Assembly: GCA_038373885.1 (NCBI GenBank)
Contig: JAWZYV010013271.1
Coordinates: 434,001 to 498,000 of the forward strand
Direction: 5' to 3'
Length of the DNA stretch: 64,000 bases
DNA from: Cheiracanthium punctorium
Taxonomy: Eukaryota > Arthropoda > Arachnida > Araneae > Cheiracanthiidae
Every line of letters begins with the position of its first letter. The stretch's first letter is position 1. The position numbers and the translations under genes were made by a program. Below are positions 44,575-55,949 of this stretch, piece after piece. The notes beneath the pieces are model-generated. The model ran no database searches. It saw nothing but the letters and a program-made list of their open reading frames with translations, and was not told where the DNA came from.

Positions 44575-45608
44575 AAAAACATAATAATTTTAGAACATTA
44601 TTGTTCTTTTTATTAACACTGTAGTGAAATGTGATATCATCGTCTTCTAAACCTTCCATTTAAATATTAAAATGACGATATAACTCATTCCAAGTGGTTG
44701 ACAAAGAGAAACAGTAATCTTAATATGGTAAGGTGACCAAACGTCCCCATTTTCCGGGGACAGTTCCTAATTTCAGGACTTTTTTAAATTGTCCCCAAAA
44801 TGTAAAACAGAATTTGGAACAATTTTTAATTATTGCATTGTTTTTAATTAAATTGCTGTTAATTATTTCATTAATTATAATGTCCCCAGTTTTGCTTCAA
44901 AATCGGGCACATTTCCCGGATTGTATGTTCAAAAATCTGATCACCTTAAAATGGATACTCAATGCATTTCAATGTAAGGTGACCATACGATTAAGGTGAC
45001 CAGATTTTTGTAGTCAGAATCGGGGACATGTCCCCGATTCTGACAACAGAACTGGGGACATTTATAATTAATGCAATAATTAACAGTAATTTAATTGAAA
45101 AACAATGCAATAATTAAAAATTGTTTCCAGTTCGAGTTTTACATTCTGGGGACAATTTGAAAAACGTCCTGAAAATGGGGACGTTTGGTCACCCTACCAT
45201 ACGTCCCCAATTTTCGAGGACAGTCCCCAATTTCTGTTTTTTCAATATTATTAAAATATTTTTATTAGATTAGTGTTAATTATTTCATTAATTAGAACAT
45301 GTCCCCAATTTTGTTTCAGAATTTTAGCCTCGAGTTCCATGAACATGAAAATCCTGGAGGAATGGACATTTTGCATGGTTTCTGAGTTCGAGGCTAAAAT
45401 TCGTCCGCTGGCGGTATTTACATTCGCCAACTCCTATTCAATTGCATTTAGTTATCATTTTATAATTACTGTTTCTCCTTATTAACTGCTCGGAATGAGT
45501 TATTGTCTTTTTAATATTTAAATAGATGGTTTAGAAGACATGATATCGCATTTCGCTTCAAAACTTTGTTAATAAAAAGAATATTAGCATTCTAAAATTA
45601 TTACGTTA
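44575..45608. repeat. Large nested inverted repeat of GGTGACCA-type MITEs
   Basis: The outer arms 44575-44715 and 45468-45608 are inverted copies (TTTTAGAACATTATTGTTC, CTTCTAAACCTTCCATTTAAA, ACTCATTCCAAG). Inside them lie inverted units with the terminus GGTGACCAAACGTCCCC (44731-44747 and, inverted, near 45176-45192), plus a small palindrome GTCAGAATCGGGGACATG centred at about 45030. Further partial copies occur at 45203-45310. It looks like several related MITEs inserted into one palindromic host repeat. Confidence 0.65.
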
Positions 45609-47189
45609 TAGCAAACACGGTATAAATAATACATGATTGAGTTTATTTTTAGTTTTCTGAGTTTAAAACAGTACAAATATTCATTAAGAACCTCTCACAC
45701 TTTTTCAAAGTAGTTTTTTAACTTATTTCTATTTATTTTAATTATTATTAACATTTTAAATGAAATCTCACAATGAAGATAAAATTAATTTATAAAAAGC
45801 TATTATTTTAGGCTATAAAAGCTAATAAAAAATTTATTTATGACTAATATTCTAGCTTCTTTTGTAACAGCTGTATTTCTAGAAGAAACTGTTAAATAAT
45901 CCCCGTTCGTTTCATATACCGCTAGGTGACGTCACCTGCAAAATGTCCATTCAGTCCATTCGTACGCAGTGCACGTACGAGTACGCATCTCGCGAATTTC
46001 TTTGGCACAGGGAAATCATCTTTGAACACAGCCTGGTGCTCTCAGGAATCGGACAGGAATACATTTTCTCAACTTATATCGCTCAATCACAACAAAACAA
46101 ATCAGCCAAGCACATTTAGATTTAATTACAAGTTTTTTCGAAACAATCAAGACGAGATCTTTCTGGCTGCTAAGGTCTCAATCTACCAACCTCCCAAATA
46201 CTATTTGCGCACTTTATGTGGAAATAGAAAGTCAATGGAAACACCTATATGATTAATGTAGAAAACGTACATGAATTTTCTCTGTCGGAATCTCATTACT
46301 TGTACTTAAAAAATTCGACCTTTTAATCATCTCATTAAAAGTTTATGATATTCTAGTTTATACATTTAAAGGGAAAGTTAATACTATTTTCTCACCATGT
46401 TGTTGTCACATCACTATAGAACTATTTCTGGAGTTAACAAAATATTTTTTCGTTTCTACTCTATACCTAAGGTAATTTATTTTTTCTCGTTCTGTAATTG
46501 GCATGATATTGGAGGTCAAATAGATAGAGCCTCCTGATATTGTTGAATTCGCCTTCAGTTTAATGAAAAAGCTGAATAAAAATGTTATCGTTGTTCAGAC
46601 GTAAAAAAAAGAAAAGTATGTGACTTGGAATTAACAATTGATGGGATTAAATAATCGCATCAAATGCGTGTACAGTTAGTTGTAATTGTGTTAATTACAA
46701 CTCTTATAGAATAGAGCAGGGTTGCCAGATCGAAATTTATGAAAATAGCCAAATGGCTTCTGAAAATTAGCCAAACAGGCGATTCCAACGCCATCTTTCG
46801 GATTTTTAATTAAGCTTTGCAGAATTTGAAATTGGAATAGAGTATGGTCACGTTTTCTTACATGAGGGGGCAGATTCTCACAAAATCTTTTAAAAACATA
46901 TGTTTACAAATTCAAAGAGAAACTTCTATTTTCTGCTCAGCCCTCAAAGTAAAACAAAATCCGTATTAAGGTGAATAACAAAATAAGTACCTAATAATTT
47001 ATTGAACAATCCCTCATACTTAGTGGCGTGTAGTGTTGACTCTAGAAAAAAAGGGCCGCCAGGGGGGAAATTTCAAAAGGGGCACCCTGTTCTGAAAAGG
47101 GCACTTTGGGGTTCCACGAGAATGTACAGGTAGATAACATATAGAAACTGGTTTGAAACGATCTGATCCCCGAAAGTTTGACATGTAGA
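45609..47189. other. Intergenic, no gene supported
   Basis: A 108-codon frame at 45926-46252 is open but has no recognisable domain and lies in partly GC-rich sequence (GCTAGGTGACGTCACC, GTACGCAGTGCACGTACG palindromes). At 46727 CAGGGTTGCCAGA resembles a hAT left end without a partner. A truncated GGGCCGCCAGGGGGG patch lies near 47050. Confidence 0.45.
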
Positions 47190-47268
47190 CAGTGGCGGCT
47201 CGTGATCAAAAAAGTAGGTGAAGAGCTTATACCAAAACATTATGAAAAACACCTGATGCAGCCATTAA

Positions 47269-47421
47269 CATGGGCGCAGGCAGAATATTTCCCAGGGGGG
47301 GCAATGACTACTTTAACGTACAGTTACCATGTTGAAAAGAGCAAAAAAGCAAGGGAAAACACTGCATACAAAAATCCAGGCGGGGCATCGCCCCCCTTGC
47401 CCCATGCTGCCAGCGACCATG
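47269..47421. mobile_element. Nested 153-bp hAT MITE
   Basis: The ends CATGGGCGCAGGCAG and CTGCCAGCGACCATG are inverted repeats with two mismatches. Identical GCCATTAA flanks it (47261-47268 and 47422-47429). It sits within the element at 47190-48986, so it inserted later. Confidence 0.9.
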
Positions 47422-47523
47422 GCCATTAAGCATGGTAATTAGGCGGTGGCACAGGCCTTTCTGCGGAAAGAAATTTATAATCTTTCAGCGATGCATTAAT
47501 TCCTAATTCCTCCATTGGTCGAC

Positions 47524-48279
47524 CCAGGGCCCGATTAACCTTTGAAGCGAGGGGAAGCTCAGTCTCATTTCGGGCCCCCTTCCCCTTTTTGTTTGGATTA
47601 AGTAAAGTTTTTAATGATTTTCTTTGTTAAAAGGATATTTAATTGATTTAATTAGTTCTAATGATTTTATTTGAAAAAAATATTTTTTCATTAATTTGAA
47701 ATTTACCTTGGATAAAAATATGTTATTCATTATCTTCGCAATAGTTTACTTAATTGTAATGAGATTTTACAGTATTTTTAAAAGTAAAAAGTAAACTAAA
47801 AACATTTCCTTACTACTGAAACATTAAACTTTATTTATTTAGTCATATATTTTTCATGAGACATGGGACTTTTTTCGGGAATTCTTTGTTCGTTTTGATG
47901 ACATCATAAAAATCACAACATGGAAGTTCAGAATTAATTTTGACCTTTAGACGATTTTTAACATTACATATTGAAAGTTTACCCCTTTCTACCGACCAAA
48001 TGTTCCTGATAATAGAACATTTTGTCTCAACTGGAACAAATGTCCCAAGTATAGACATCGCAAACTGGACTAATTTACAAATGTTGCTACATGGAGTATC
48101 AAGACTTCTAAAATACCTTAAAAATAGCTTTCCACTTCTCTTCATTAAAAATCTTTACAATAACTTAGAAGATCATTCAAAAACAAAATTTCGAATTTTT
48201 ATCTGTTTTACAGTCATTTTTGGGCCCCCTTCAAATTATGAGGGGAAGCTTCTCGAGCCTTTTCGCTAATCAGGCTCTG
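47524..48279. mobile_element. Nested hAT element with transposase remnant
   Basis: The left end CAGGGCCCGATTAACC and right end CTAATCAGGCTCTG match the ends of the GGGCCTTATTA MITE family (36645-36836). The flanks GGTCGACC and GGCGACCA are a degraded duplication (one indel). Subterminal GAGGGGAAGCTC and GGGGAAGCTTCTCGAG motifs mirror each other. The interior carries a minus-strand hAT C-terminal dimerisation remnant. Confidence 0.75.
47843..48145 (-). pseudogene. hAT transposase C-terminal dimerisation region, decayed
   Basis: The 100-codon minus-strand frame reads FVPVETKCSIIRNIWSVERG, then LSICNVKNRLKVKIN and DFYDVIKTNKEF. In hAT transposases the C-terminus has S.A..ERVFS....LW...RN.L....V...L..K.N......FY..I....... 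The Ser/Glu-rich anchor residues are partly changed here, and no upstream catalytic DDE region is present, so only a tail survives. It lies inside an element with matching hAT ends, supporting the assignment. Confidence 0.6.
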
Positions 48280-48986
48280 GGCGACCACGAGAAAGAACAT
48301 CTCTTTTATCGTCATCATTCCACCGACTAAACGGTGTTTGTAATACATTACAGACTATATATCATTTACAGGAAACATAAGGAAGGTGAATAAACAGAAA
48401 AGAAACTACTATTATCATTAAAATTAACACAAGAAGAAACTCTAAAATTTTGAAAAGACAGCAGTAAAAATCTCATGTGTCAAAATCTCAAACAAATCAT
48501 GTGGTTTCATTTTCCTACACCAATTTGTTCTTGGAGACGCACTATGCTGGATTTTCTCTCACTTGAAGAGACAGACCGTTTTCTGAGGGATCTCTTCACC
48601 TGATAGAAAGTAAAGCTGTAAAACTGAATGGAGCGTCTGAGGTTACCATGGCAACCCCACCAATAAGTGCAGTAGAAGAGATAATTTTTCATTAGCACTT
48701 CACAACTCACCCCATCAGAACCCGCGTACCACGTGACTCTAGCAATGGACCAATCGTGACACAAGTCTTTGAAACTTTCTTTGGCCGCGCGGCAAGGGCT
48801 AGGGGAGGGGAGGAAAAGAGTTTGGCTTCACTGATAGTAAGAGCCAAGAGCATGATTTAGCACAGTGTATTCTTACAGACTAAATTTGAAAAAGGATTGT
48901 GGCTTGCTTACGTTACACAATTTTTTGTTACTTACAATACTTGGTGAAGAGGCACTTCACCTACTTCACCTGAAAAGCCGCCACTG

Positions 48987-51900
48987 CATGTAGAGTTGTA
49001 ATATGTGTTTTGACTTACAATGCATAGTAAGATTTTTTCCAATTTGTCTTAGTTTTTTCCACCCTTCTTTTGGAGAAAATATCCAGTAGAAGTAAATGTA
49101 AGCGAAATAGGAAAAATAATTTGTTTATAATATTTTGGTCTAAACATGACATAAATATGCGAATTAAATCTACATAACTAGAAGTTTTGATTTTAAAAAA
49201 AAAAGAAGTTTTAATATAAGTAATGTTGAATTTTCTGCTTAATTTTTTTTTCTCAAAATTACGTGACGTACATGTCTATTATTTATAATAATAGTACATT
49301 TATTGAAGAAGGTTTCAGAAAATTTTAGCCAAACATGATTTGTTAGGCAGTAGGGGAGAAGGCAGAGGGACTGTTAATTCTTGTTCCTCCATTTTATCAT
49401 ACTATCACTACTGGGCCACAATTACTGGATCTCATTCATATACGATATTTCACCTATATTGGTACAAACTTTTAAACAGAAAAGGACTGTCAGTGTAAGT
49501 GGATTAGGGTAGATGCGTTTAGCATGTAATAAAAATAATAAAATTTCTGCACACACACAATGCAGGATGTATAAAATTTAATTATATAAATCAGAATTTT
49601 ATTTAAATTCTTTTGTTTGCAATAATTATTGAATGAGTACCAAGTAAAGATTTTCAAAGTTGCCCTTATTACTATTAGACATTATTTAAAATTGCATCAA
49701 ACAATTTAACTCATCCATCAATTGATAACTACAGAAATTGGGGAAATTGAATTCAGAACACAGAAGATTGCTGGAAAAAATGACATAGTCATGCAAATTT
49801 TGTAATACATCCAATGGTTGGAATGTACAACACCATATCAAATCAAATTACTGAAATATATTTGTTATTCCTCTTTCACTTCTAATTTAATGCTTGCTCA
49901 TTCATGAAAAGTGAATATAAGTTTTTTAAAAAGTACTAGTTCTTTAAAATAAATAAAAATAATTACTACATGTAAGTTTTTCAGCAGGTATAAAATTAAT
50001 ATTGCTTTTAACTCACAGAATTGTCCAAAAGTATGAAATAAAGTTTAAAATATTTTCAATGATTTATTTTTCATAAAGCTTTATTTTTAATTTCTTGTAA
50101 CATACTTAAAAAGGTCTCTTTAAAAACACTAAATTTTCTTTCTTAAACCTTGCTTTAATCTTTTTAAAATAAAAAAAGTAATCAATAGTTTATTTTAACT
50201 ATCAAATGTTTTTAATCAGCTTAATATAATTAAAATAATCAACATCCTGTTGCCAAAAGTACTTAAACAAATTATCTATTAATAAACCTTCCAGATTTAT
50301 TTCTATTTTTTTTTTCAACTGAAAATCAGCTTAAATTGATGACAGTTTGTTTTATGAATAACCTTAGCTGTTAACTTATGACACAATTTGTTTTCTGAAG
50401 ACATCCTTTCCCAGAACTAGCTTTCTTTTGCTTTTATTATTATTTTTTTTTTCCTTTTTTCATTCATTAAAATATTGAGAATTTTTTAAAAAAATCAGAA
50501 GGTGTATAATATGAATATTTAGAATACCAAATCTTGTCAATAGTCTGATTTACTAAATTCTGCATTTACTCCACTTTTATATAATTAAAACTCTGGCGTA
50601 ATAAAAAGGGGGGGTGTCTGCCCCGGCGGCAAAAAAAAAACAAACAAACATGGTGGCCGGCAGGACACTTAGAAATAATAAAGTGGAAAACTAAAGGACC
50701 GAAATGGGGGCAGAATGCTGAAACTTAGAAAGAATGGGGCAGTAAACTGAAGGACCGCACCGGGCGCCAATAACCTTAGTGCTACACTGCTAAAGCAAAA
50801 GATCATTATAATGCTCTGATTTTGGCAAAAGCATAATGTGTTTCAATTGCTGTATTCGCAAAACGTCGTAAATCGCTCTATTTTCAGATGGATTTGAATG
50901 GATAAAGCCACTGAAGTGGTACACGGCTGAAGTGTTGAAGTTCCCACGTTCGGCGGGCCCCGCCCGCGTGACTGTCGGTCTGGAGTTTTGGTCAGTTTCA
51001 TCCAGATGTACGCGTCAATACACATAGAACTCCTTAAAAAGTCACCCAACCAAAGCACCCCCCTTAGGAGATATCCCTTGTCTAGGCTTGCCATAACAAA
51101 CAAGCAAATCCTGCAGAATTTTCGAATCGCAAAACGTCATTTTGCTAAGGCATACTTTCTGTATCATCTGTAATTATATATGATTAGTAAATAACTGTTA
51201 TACATTACGAATAATATGTACTAAGAAAGCCGATTAAAAAGAGCAAATCGTTTAGGGGGGGGGGGAGGAAACTTGCTAGTGTGCAAAACTATTAAAGACA
51301 TCGAGAAGAGCAATAATTATATACAGCTGGCGACAAACTCTGGTATAATGATTATTTCATAATTCGCAACTACATATTGATCAAACGTAGCCACCGATAT
51401 TTGAGGAATGACAGATGGAATCAGAAATTTTTAGATACTTGAGAAAATTTTGAATTTCCCCACCGTATTTTCTTCCCCCAACTCCTAAGTGAATGCCGAT
51501 CGGGCTTCTCGCTTGAGTCAGCAAAAACAAAACATACAAGAGGGGCCACTTTGGGTTACTCGGCAGTCGGCTCACACAAATGAAAACAAAGAAAAAGGCA
51601 GTAGCAGTATTTCTATCTGAAGGAGTAGAATATTTGATAAAAGCATTTTAATAAATTACATTTGTGGGAAAGATCCGATTTCATAGACGGTTTATGTGAA
51701 AGGGCCGTTTTCAATCGAACCTATTTTTATGATGGGATTATTGAACTCAATCGTAATCGTTTTAATTAACGTATTTTCGTGATGGGCCGCAAATGGTATG
51801 TAGGAAATAAAAAGTGATGGTTGTTGACTAATAATAATAAAAATGTAAAAGCAGGAGGGCGTCAATGTCAATGCAGACGAAAACTGGGACCATTTTGTGT

Positions 51901-52153
51901 CCCCTTCACGAAAATACAATCGATTAAAATGGCCCTTCATTGGAATTTTACTTTATATTTTAATCTGGTTTATCAATTATTTTAACTAAAAAACTGACTT
52001 TATCAAAAATTGGCATGCAAATTTTCAAAAAATAAGTGTTAAAATTCACAAAAATGGAATCCTGAGAAAAATTCCTGGATCGACCCCCTCCATGCTGAGT
52101 TTTTTTAATTTCATTGTTTTTAACTGGATTTATTTTATTTTTTCAATTTTCAG
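48987..52153. other. Upstream of NSUN4 coding exons; no gene resolved
   Basis: Very AT-rich DNA. NSUN4 must have at least one exon upstream of 52154 (its acceptor is phase 0), but I could not identify it. A SINE lies at 50905-51105 and a G-run at 51256-51268. A fragment with CCCCGGCGGC and GACCGCACCGGGCGCC near 50615-50770 may be a degraded MITE. Confidence 0.45.
50905..51105 (+). mobile_element. tRNA-derived SINE, degraded plus-strand copy
   Basis: Family landmarks are present: GTGGTACACGGCTGAAGTG, CCGCGTGACTGTCGGTCTGG, GTTTCATCCAGATGTACG, AGAACTCCTTAAAAAGTC and CCAACCAAAGCACC, then a tail ending CATAACAAACAAGC. Box B is degraded. It falls in the likely 5' region or first intron of NSUN4. 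Confidence 0.7.
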
Positions 52154-52706
52154 GCCCAACAGCTTCCATCGATAGCTGCCCTTAGCCATTTCGATCAATT
52201 TTATGCTCCAGTGTACAAGAACTGGCCTTCTATAAGACTTGGTCTACTTTGCCCCCACTATTACTGTGCATTTGTCAATGTTTTTTCAAAGAAAGTTGTA
52301 CCTTCAGAGACTTTTCAGGGTATGGAGGTTTTCAACATGAAAAATATGTACCATTTGAATTTGGCCGAAACACCTAGCACAGATATAAGTGAAACTGATA
52401 AAAAGGTTGATACAGTAGAATCTAACTATCCAGAAAATGCCATCACCAAAGATATAAATTGCGAAACCACTGTTGTGGCACAGTCAGAAGAGGATGAAGA
52501 ATATATGCCTGCTACAAGGATCAAAAATCGGGGATTGGAATGTGAAGAGGACTACACTGACATATATGATGCCAATGTGAACTATAAAGCACAACTTGTG
52601 CCATATGGGACAATCCATTTTCCTGAACATTGGAACATATATTATTGCCACCGTGGGAAGTTTAAAAAATTTCCCTCTCCAAAGCCAGATGCATCTGGTT
52701 TGTTAA
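52154..52706 (+). CDS. NSUN4: NSUN4, mitochondrial rRNA m5C methyltransferase: N-terminal exon
   Basis: The acceptor TTTCAATTTTCAG ends at 52153 and the donor GTAAGT follows 52706; the exon starts in phase 0 and ends one base into a codon. It encodes LSHFDQFYAPVYKNWPSIRL and LLCPHYYCAFVNVF, matching the start of the NSUN4 N-terminal domain (ALQHFD...LWPSIRV.LL). A Glu/Asp-rich linker (SEEDEEYMPATRIKNRGLE) follows and looks longer than in vertebrates. NSUN4 uses S-adenosylmethionine to methylate a cytosine in mitochondrial small-subunit rRNA and, with MTERF4, supports mitoribosome assembly. The mitochondrial targeting sequence must be in an upstream exon not identified. Confidence 0.88.
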
Positions 52707-52884
52707 GTAAGTTGTTTTCATGAATGTTTATTGGTGTATAAGTTTGAGTCAAATTTCAGTTTGTGGATGAGAATGTACATGAAGTGCTAAATTTTTCAAT
52801 AATGATTTATGAAAAACATTTTAATTTTCTGTCAAAAACAATTCACTAGTTTTTCATAATGCCTTTAAAGTAAAATATATACAT

Positions 52885-53909
52885 TTAAAAAATGCTAGTG
52901 ACCAACTTATCAAACAGTTTCTCCATTTCTCCATCTGTAGTCTCTTGGAACGACACCAGTCTAACAGTATGCCGCTCTTTTCTCACGGCAGACTGAGCTG
53001 CCTGTAACTTCATAGCGAATATGAGGGCGGACCTGAGATCTTTATTATCTGCCAAGGTCAATGCTTTTGGAATTTCGGAGTCCTGGATGTCTTCAATAAA
53101 ATGCTGCACTGCAAGTTCTTCTTGACCATTATCAGGATAGTTGACATAAGCTAGATGACACAGCCTGTCTATGTCCGAAGCCAGTTCTTGAAGGGTCTCA
53201 CCAGGTCTCTGCATCCTTGACTTAAGCTGTATTCTGCTATACAATTTCTGACACTTCTCTCTGAATTTCAGCTCCAAGGCACTTGCAAGGGGGCCAAAAT
53301 CTCTTATCTTTGTCGCTCCAATGGTTGCAATGCGTTAATTGCATCTCCACTAAGGAAAGTGGTCAGTTGGTGTGCTTTCTCCGACTCATCCCAACCATTG
53401 TCTTTGGCAACTATTAAAAATTTCATCTCATAAGCTTCCGAGGGAGTCTTTCCGTCATAGGACATCAGTTTCACTGCTGGGCAGCGTGACGACAGCTTGA
53501 AGTTTTCTGGTAACTTTCCCAGCTTGATGAGAGAGTCCAGTTTTTCCTTTAATTTATTCTTGATTGTTTCCTCAATTCGTTTTTCATACTGTGTTTGTTT
53601 TCTCTAGGGGAGAGACACTCTCTTCTCCATATTTTCTTGATTTTTTTCTATTTTCTCTTGGCCATTTTTCACCTCATCGTGTGCAATTCTTAACTTTTCC
53701 AATCTGGTTTTCAATTCTTTTTGTCCATCTTCCATTTTCTTATCCAGTCTGACCAATCCTGCTTTCACCTCATCATGAGTTGCTTTTATCTCTTCTTTTC
53801 CAGATTCTATCTCTTCTCGCGTGGTTTTCATCTCTTCAGTCTCCTTTATTATATCAGTTTTCATCTGCTCTATCAGTTTTCTAAGGTCCTCCACTTTTCT
53901 TGACCACAC
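52885..53909 (-). pseudogene. Ty3/Gypsy gag remnant antisense in an NSUN4 intron
   Basis: On the minus strand, a Lys/Glu-rich coiled coil (53909-53604) is followed by a frame with KLMSYDGKTPSEAYEMKF and WDESEKAHQLTTFLSG, then (53277-52885) SRMQRPGETLQELASDIDRL and a HFIEDI block. This is the layout of spider-type Ty3/Gypsy Gag: N-terminal coiled coil, then the capsid-like domain with RPGE.LQ. A stop and a frameshift near 53300 and another break near 53600 split it. Zinc knuckle, protease and pol are absent, and the element is truncated at about 52880. Its LTR starts 52 bp upstream (on the minus strand). It is unrelated to NSUN4 function. Confidence 0.8.
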
Positions 53910-53961
53910 CGTGCACTGGAAAATTAAAGTCTTTCTTTAGAGTCACACTTCTAAGACAATA

Positions 53962-54846
53962 TGTTGCAGAATGCTCTGCTAATTCCAGGGTTTGTTGTTC
54001 TAAAGTCCAGTTGGAAGTTCAAGAAAGAGTTCACTAGTCAGGATGCAGTATGAACTTTATTCATCTAAAACTTCATCAAACAATCAGCTGTACAAAATTC
54101 ACAGGCATTAGCGGCCTGTAGCCTATTTATAACAGTCTGCTCAGTACCAAAGCTTTCACAAATGCTGTAATTCTCACACAAAATAAAACACTTCCACAGG
54201 CAAAAATTTAGTAAAAACTTACGAGGGAAATTGTAAACAGTCCCTCAAGACTCAGCAATGAAGAATTTACCCATAGCGCTCAATAACAGCTTCAAAAAGC
54301 AAGCAAACTATAGCTGTCAATAGCACAATTCTCAGAGCAATGCAGAAACTAACTCATCAGAAGCTCGATGACAGCTAACTTGAATTCCCTGGCCTGTCTG
54401 CCTTTTATAACCCTCGACTTACTTTCTAGAAAAATCGGGATGTATAGGAAGATCCCAAACAACCGTGTTTTGATTACATTGTAGAAGAGTATTATTAGGC
54501 TGGATGTGATATTAATGCAGTAAAACAACCTTTACAGGCCCATTGGAAAAATCGCACCAAATGTTCGAAATGTTGCCAAGCTTGGTGACTTTTTGGCAAA
54601 ATATAAGTTTGGTGCCAAAAATAAGTCCCCAAAAGTGAGGTTAGCACAGCTCTAACATCAATATTTCTGGAGATTTCTAGAAGACCCTATATAAACCAAT
54701 GGAAAAACTCAAATCTCCATATCTCACATTCTATTTAACCGATTTTGATGCAACAGAATGCAAAATTTAACTATTTGATGCATAGAATACGAATTTTAAA
54801 CTATCTTTAACAGCTAGGAGGCAGAGCAGACCGAAAATTCATAACA
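53962..54846 (-). mobile_element. 5' LTR of the truncated Ty3/Gypsy element
   Basis: This 885-bp block matches the solo LTR at 7443-8318 throughout and precedes the gag remnant on the minus strand. Read that way it starts TGTTATGAATTTTCGG and ends CTGCAACA. The internal region follows after TATTGTCTTAGAAG. No second LTR is present, so the insertion lost its 3' part. Confidence 0.78.
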
Positions 54847-55676
54847 GTATTAACAAGCTTCCTTACACAATTTGGTAGGTGTGCATGCCTTCACTGAAAT
54901 ATAATACATTTGCGAATAGCGAGATTTGCACTAACATTAAATTCACTTCTTGAATAGTGAAAAACAAAACTGTTGTCCATTAGAGGGAAGTTTTGAACCT
55001 GTTATTTGATGTTTTATGTTTGCTATTCCCTTTTTTAGAACTACATAATTTCACTACCATTTTCTATTCACTGATTAAAAACTCTACAAGCATTTATTAA
55101 CAAAATAACGATGAATTAAAAGCACATTGGCATGTAGACGTGTGCAGTCCTCGGTAAACTTGTACTGATAAATTTCATGAACTGCTCATTGTCACTGTCA
55201 AAGCATTCCAAAACCTTTGTTTTTCTGTTTTGATTTTTTAACTATTTGTAGCTGCTGGACGAGCCGCTACAGACTCCTGTCCTCAGCATTTGCTTGTTTA
55301 AGTACACATGTACTGATTGACACGTTTAGATGCAAGTTGGCATGTGTTATCGTTGTTCTAATTACATGAAACTTTATTTACAATGGTTTTGTCATAAAAG
55401 GAAAAAAAAAAATAAGAGGGTTTGCAGGGGGGGGGGGGAGTCTTTCATTTCTTTAGAATATCCTAATGTATATTTTATGCCAAGTTTAGCTATTTATTTT
55501 TATTTAAATTTTGCTGTACTCCTTTAAATGTAATCCCTTGTTTCGATACTGCATCCAGGGCTTAATTTTACTGTTATAAACTTTTAAATGATGTAAGAAT
55601 ATGTATATTTTTCTTATATATTGCCTTGTGTTGTAATGAAAATTTTGTATTTTAAAAAGAGGAAGTTTTGTTACAG
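54847..55676. other. NSUN4 intron, remaining part
   Basis: AT-rich intronic DNA with a G-run at 55428-55438. No other feature seen. Confidence 0.5.
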
Positions 55677-55808
55677 ATTATTACTTGATGGATGGAGCAT
55701 CCATTTTGCCAGTTTTAGCTCTGGATATTAAAAAAGGTGAAGATGTTGGTGACTTGTGTGCTTCTCCTGGTGGGAAATCTTTAGCTGTTCTCTTTGGAAT
55801 GCAATTTG
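55677..55808 (+). CDS. NSUN4: NSUN4: SAM-binding exon
   Basis: The acceptor TTTTGTTACAG ends at 55676 and the donor is GTGAGC at 55809. Two bases complete the codon from 52706, giving N-YYLMDGASILPVLAL. It then encodes KKGEDVGDLCASPGGKSLAV, the class I methyltransferase motif I that binds S-adenosylmethionine (D.CA.PGGK in NOL1/NOP2/Sun proteins). The YYLMD..S.LPVLAL block is specific to NSUN4-type proteins. It ends one base into a Gly codon. Confidence 0.92.
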
Positions 55809-55949
55809 GTGAGCTTTATTCTATCTTTTCAGATGATTGAATGTATTACCTCATAACATTAATTTATTATTTAGTCATTTAAAACGAACATTGTTGCTTT
55901 TTTTTCCCTTATTCCTTTTTTTTTTTTTTTTTTAATAGAAACTGAGACT

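Larger units (their letters stand above)
47190..48986. mobile_element. 1.8-kb hAT element hosting two other hAT insertions
   Basis: The left end CAGTGGCGGCTCGTGATC and right end GAAAAGCCGCCACTG are inverted repeats. Identical CATGTAGA flanks both sides (47182-47189 and 48987-48994). Two complete smaller hAT elements lie inside (47269-47421 and 47524-48279). GGTGAAGAGCTTATACC near the left end and GGTGAAGAGGCACTTCACC near the right echo each other. Its own transposase is not recognisable. Confidence 0.9.

Noticed and set aside
45926..46252. 108-codon plus-strand frame
   Set aside because: No recognisable domain, no splice or UTR context, and it neighbours retroelement debris.
51591..51640. 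Possible first exon of NSUN4 (ATGAAAACAAAGAAAAAGGC)
   Set aside because: No good donor in phase 0 follows and the peptide does not extend to a targeting sequence.
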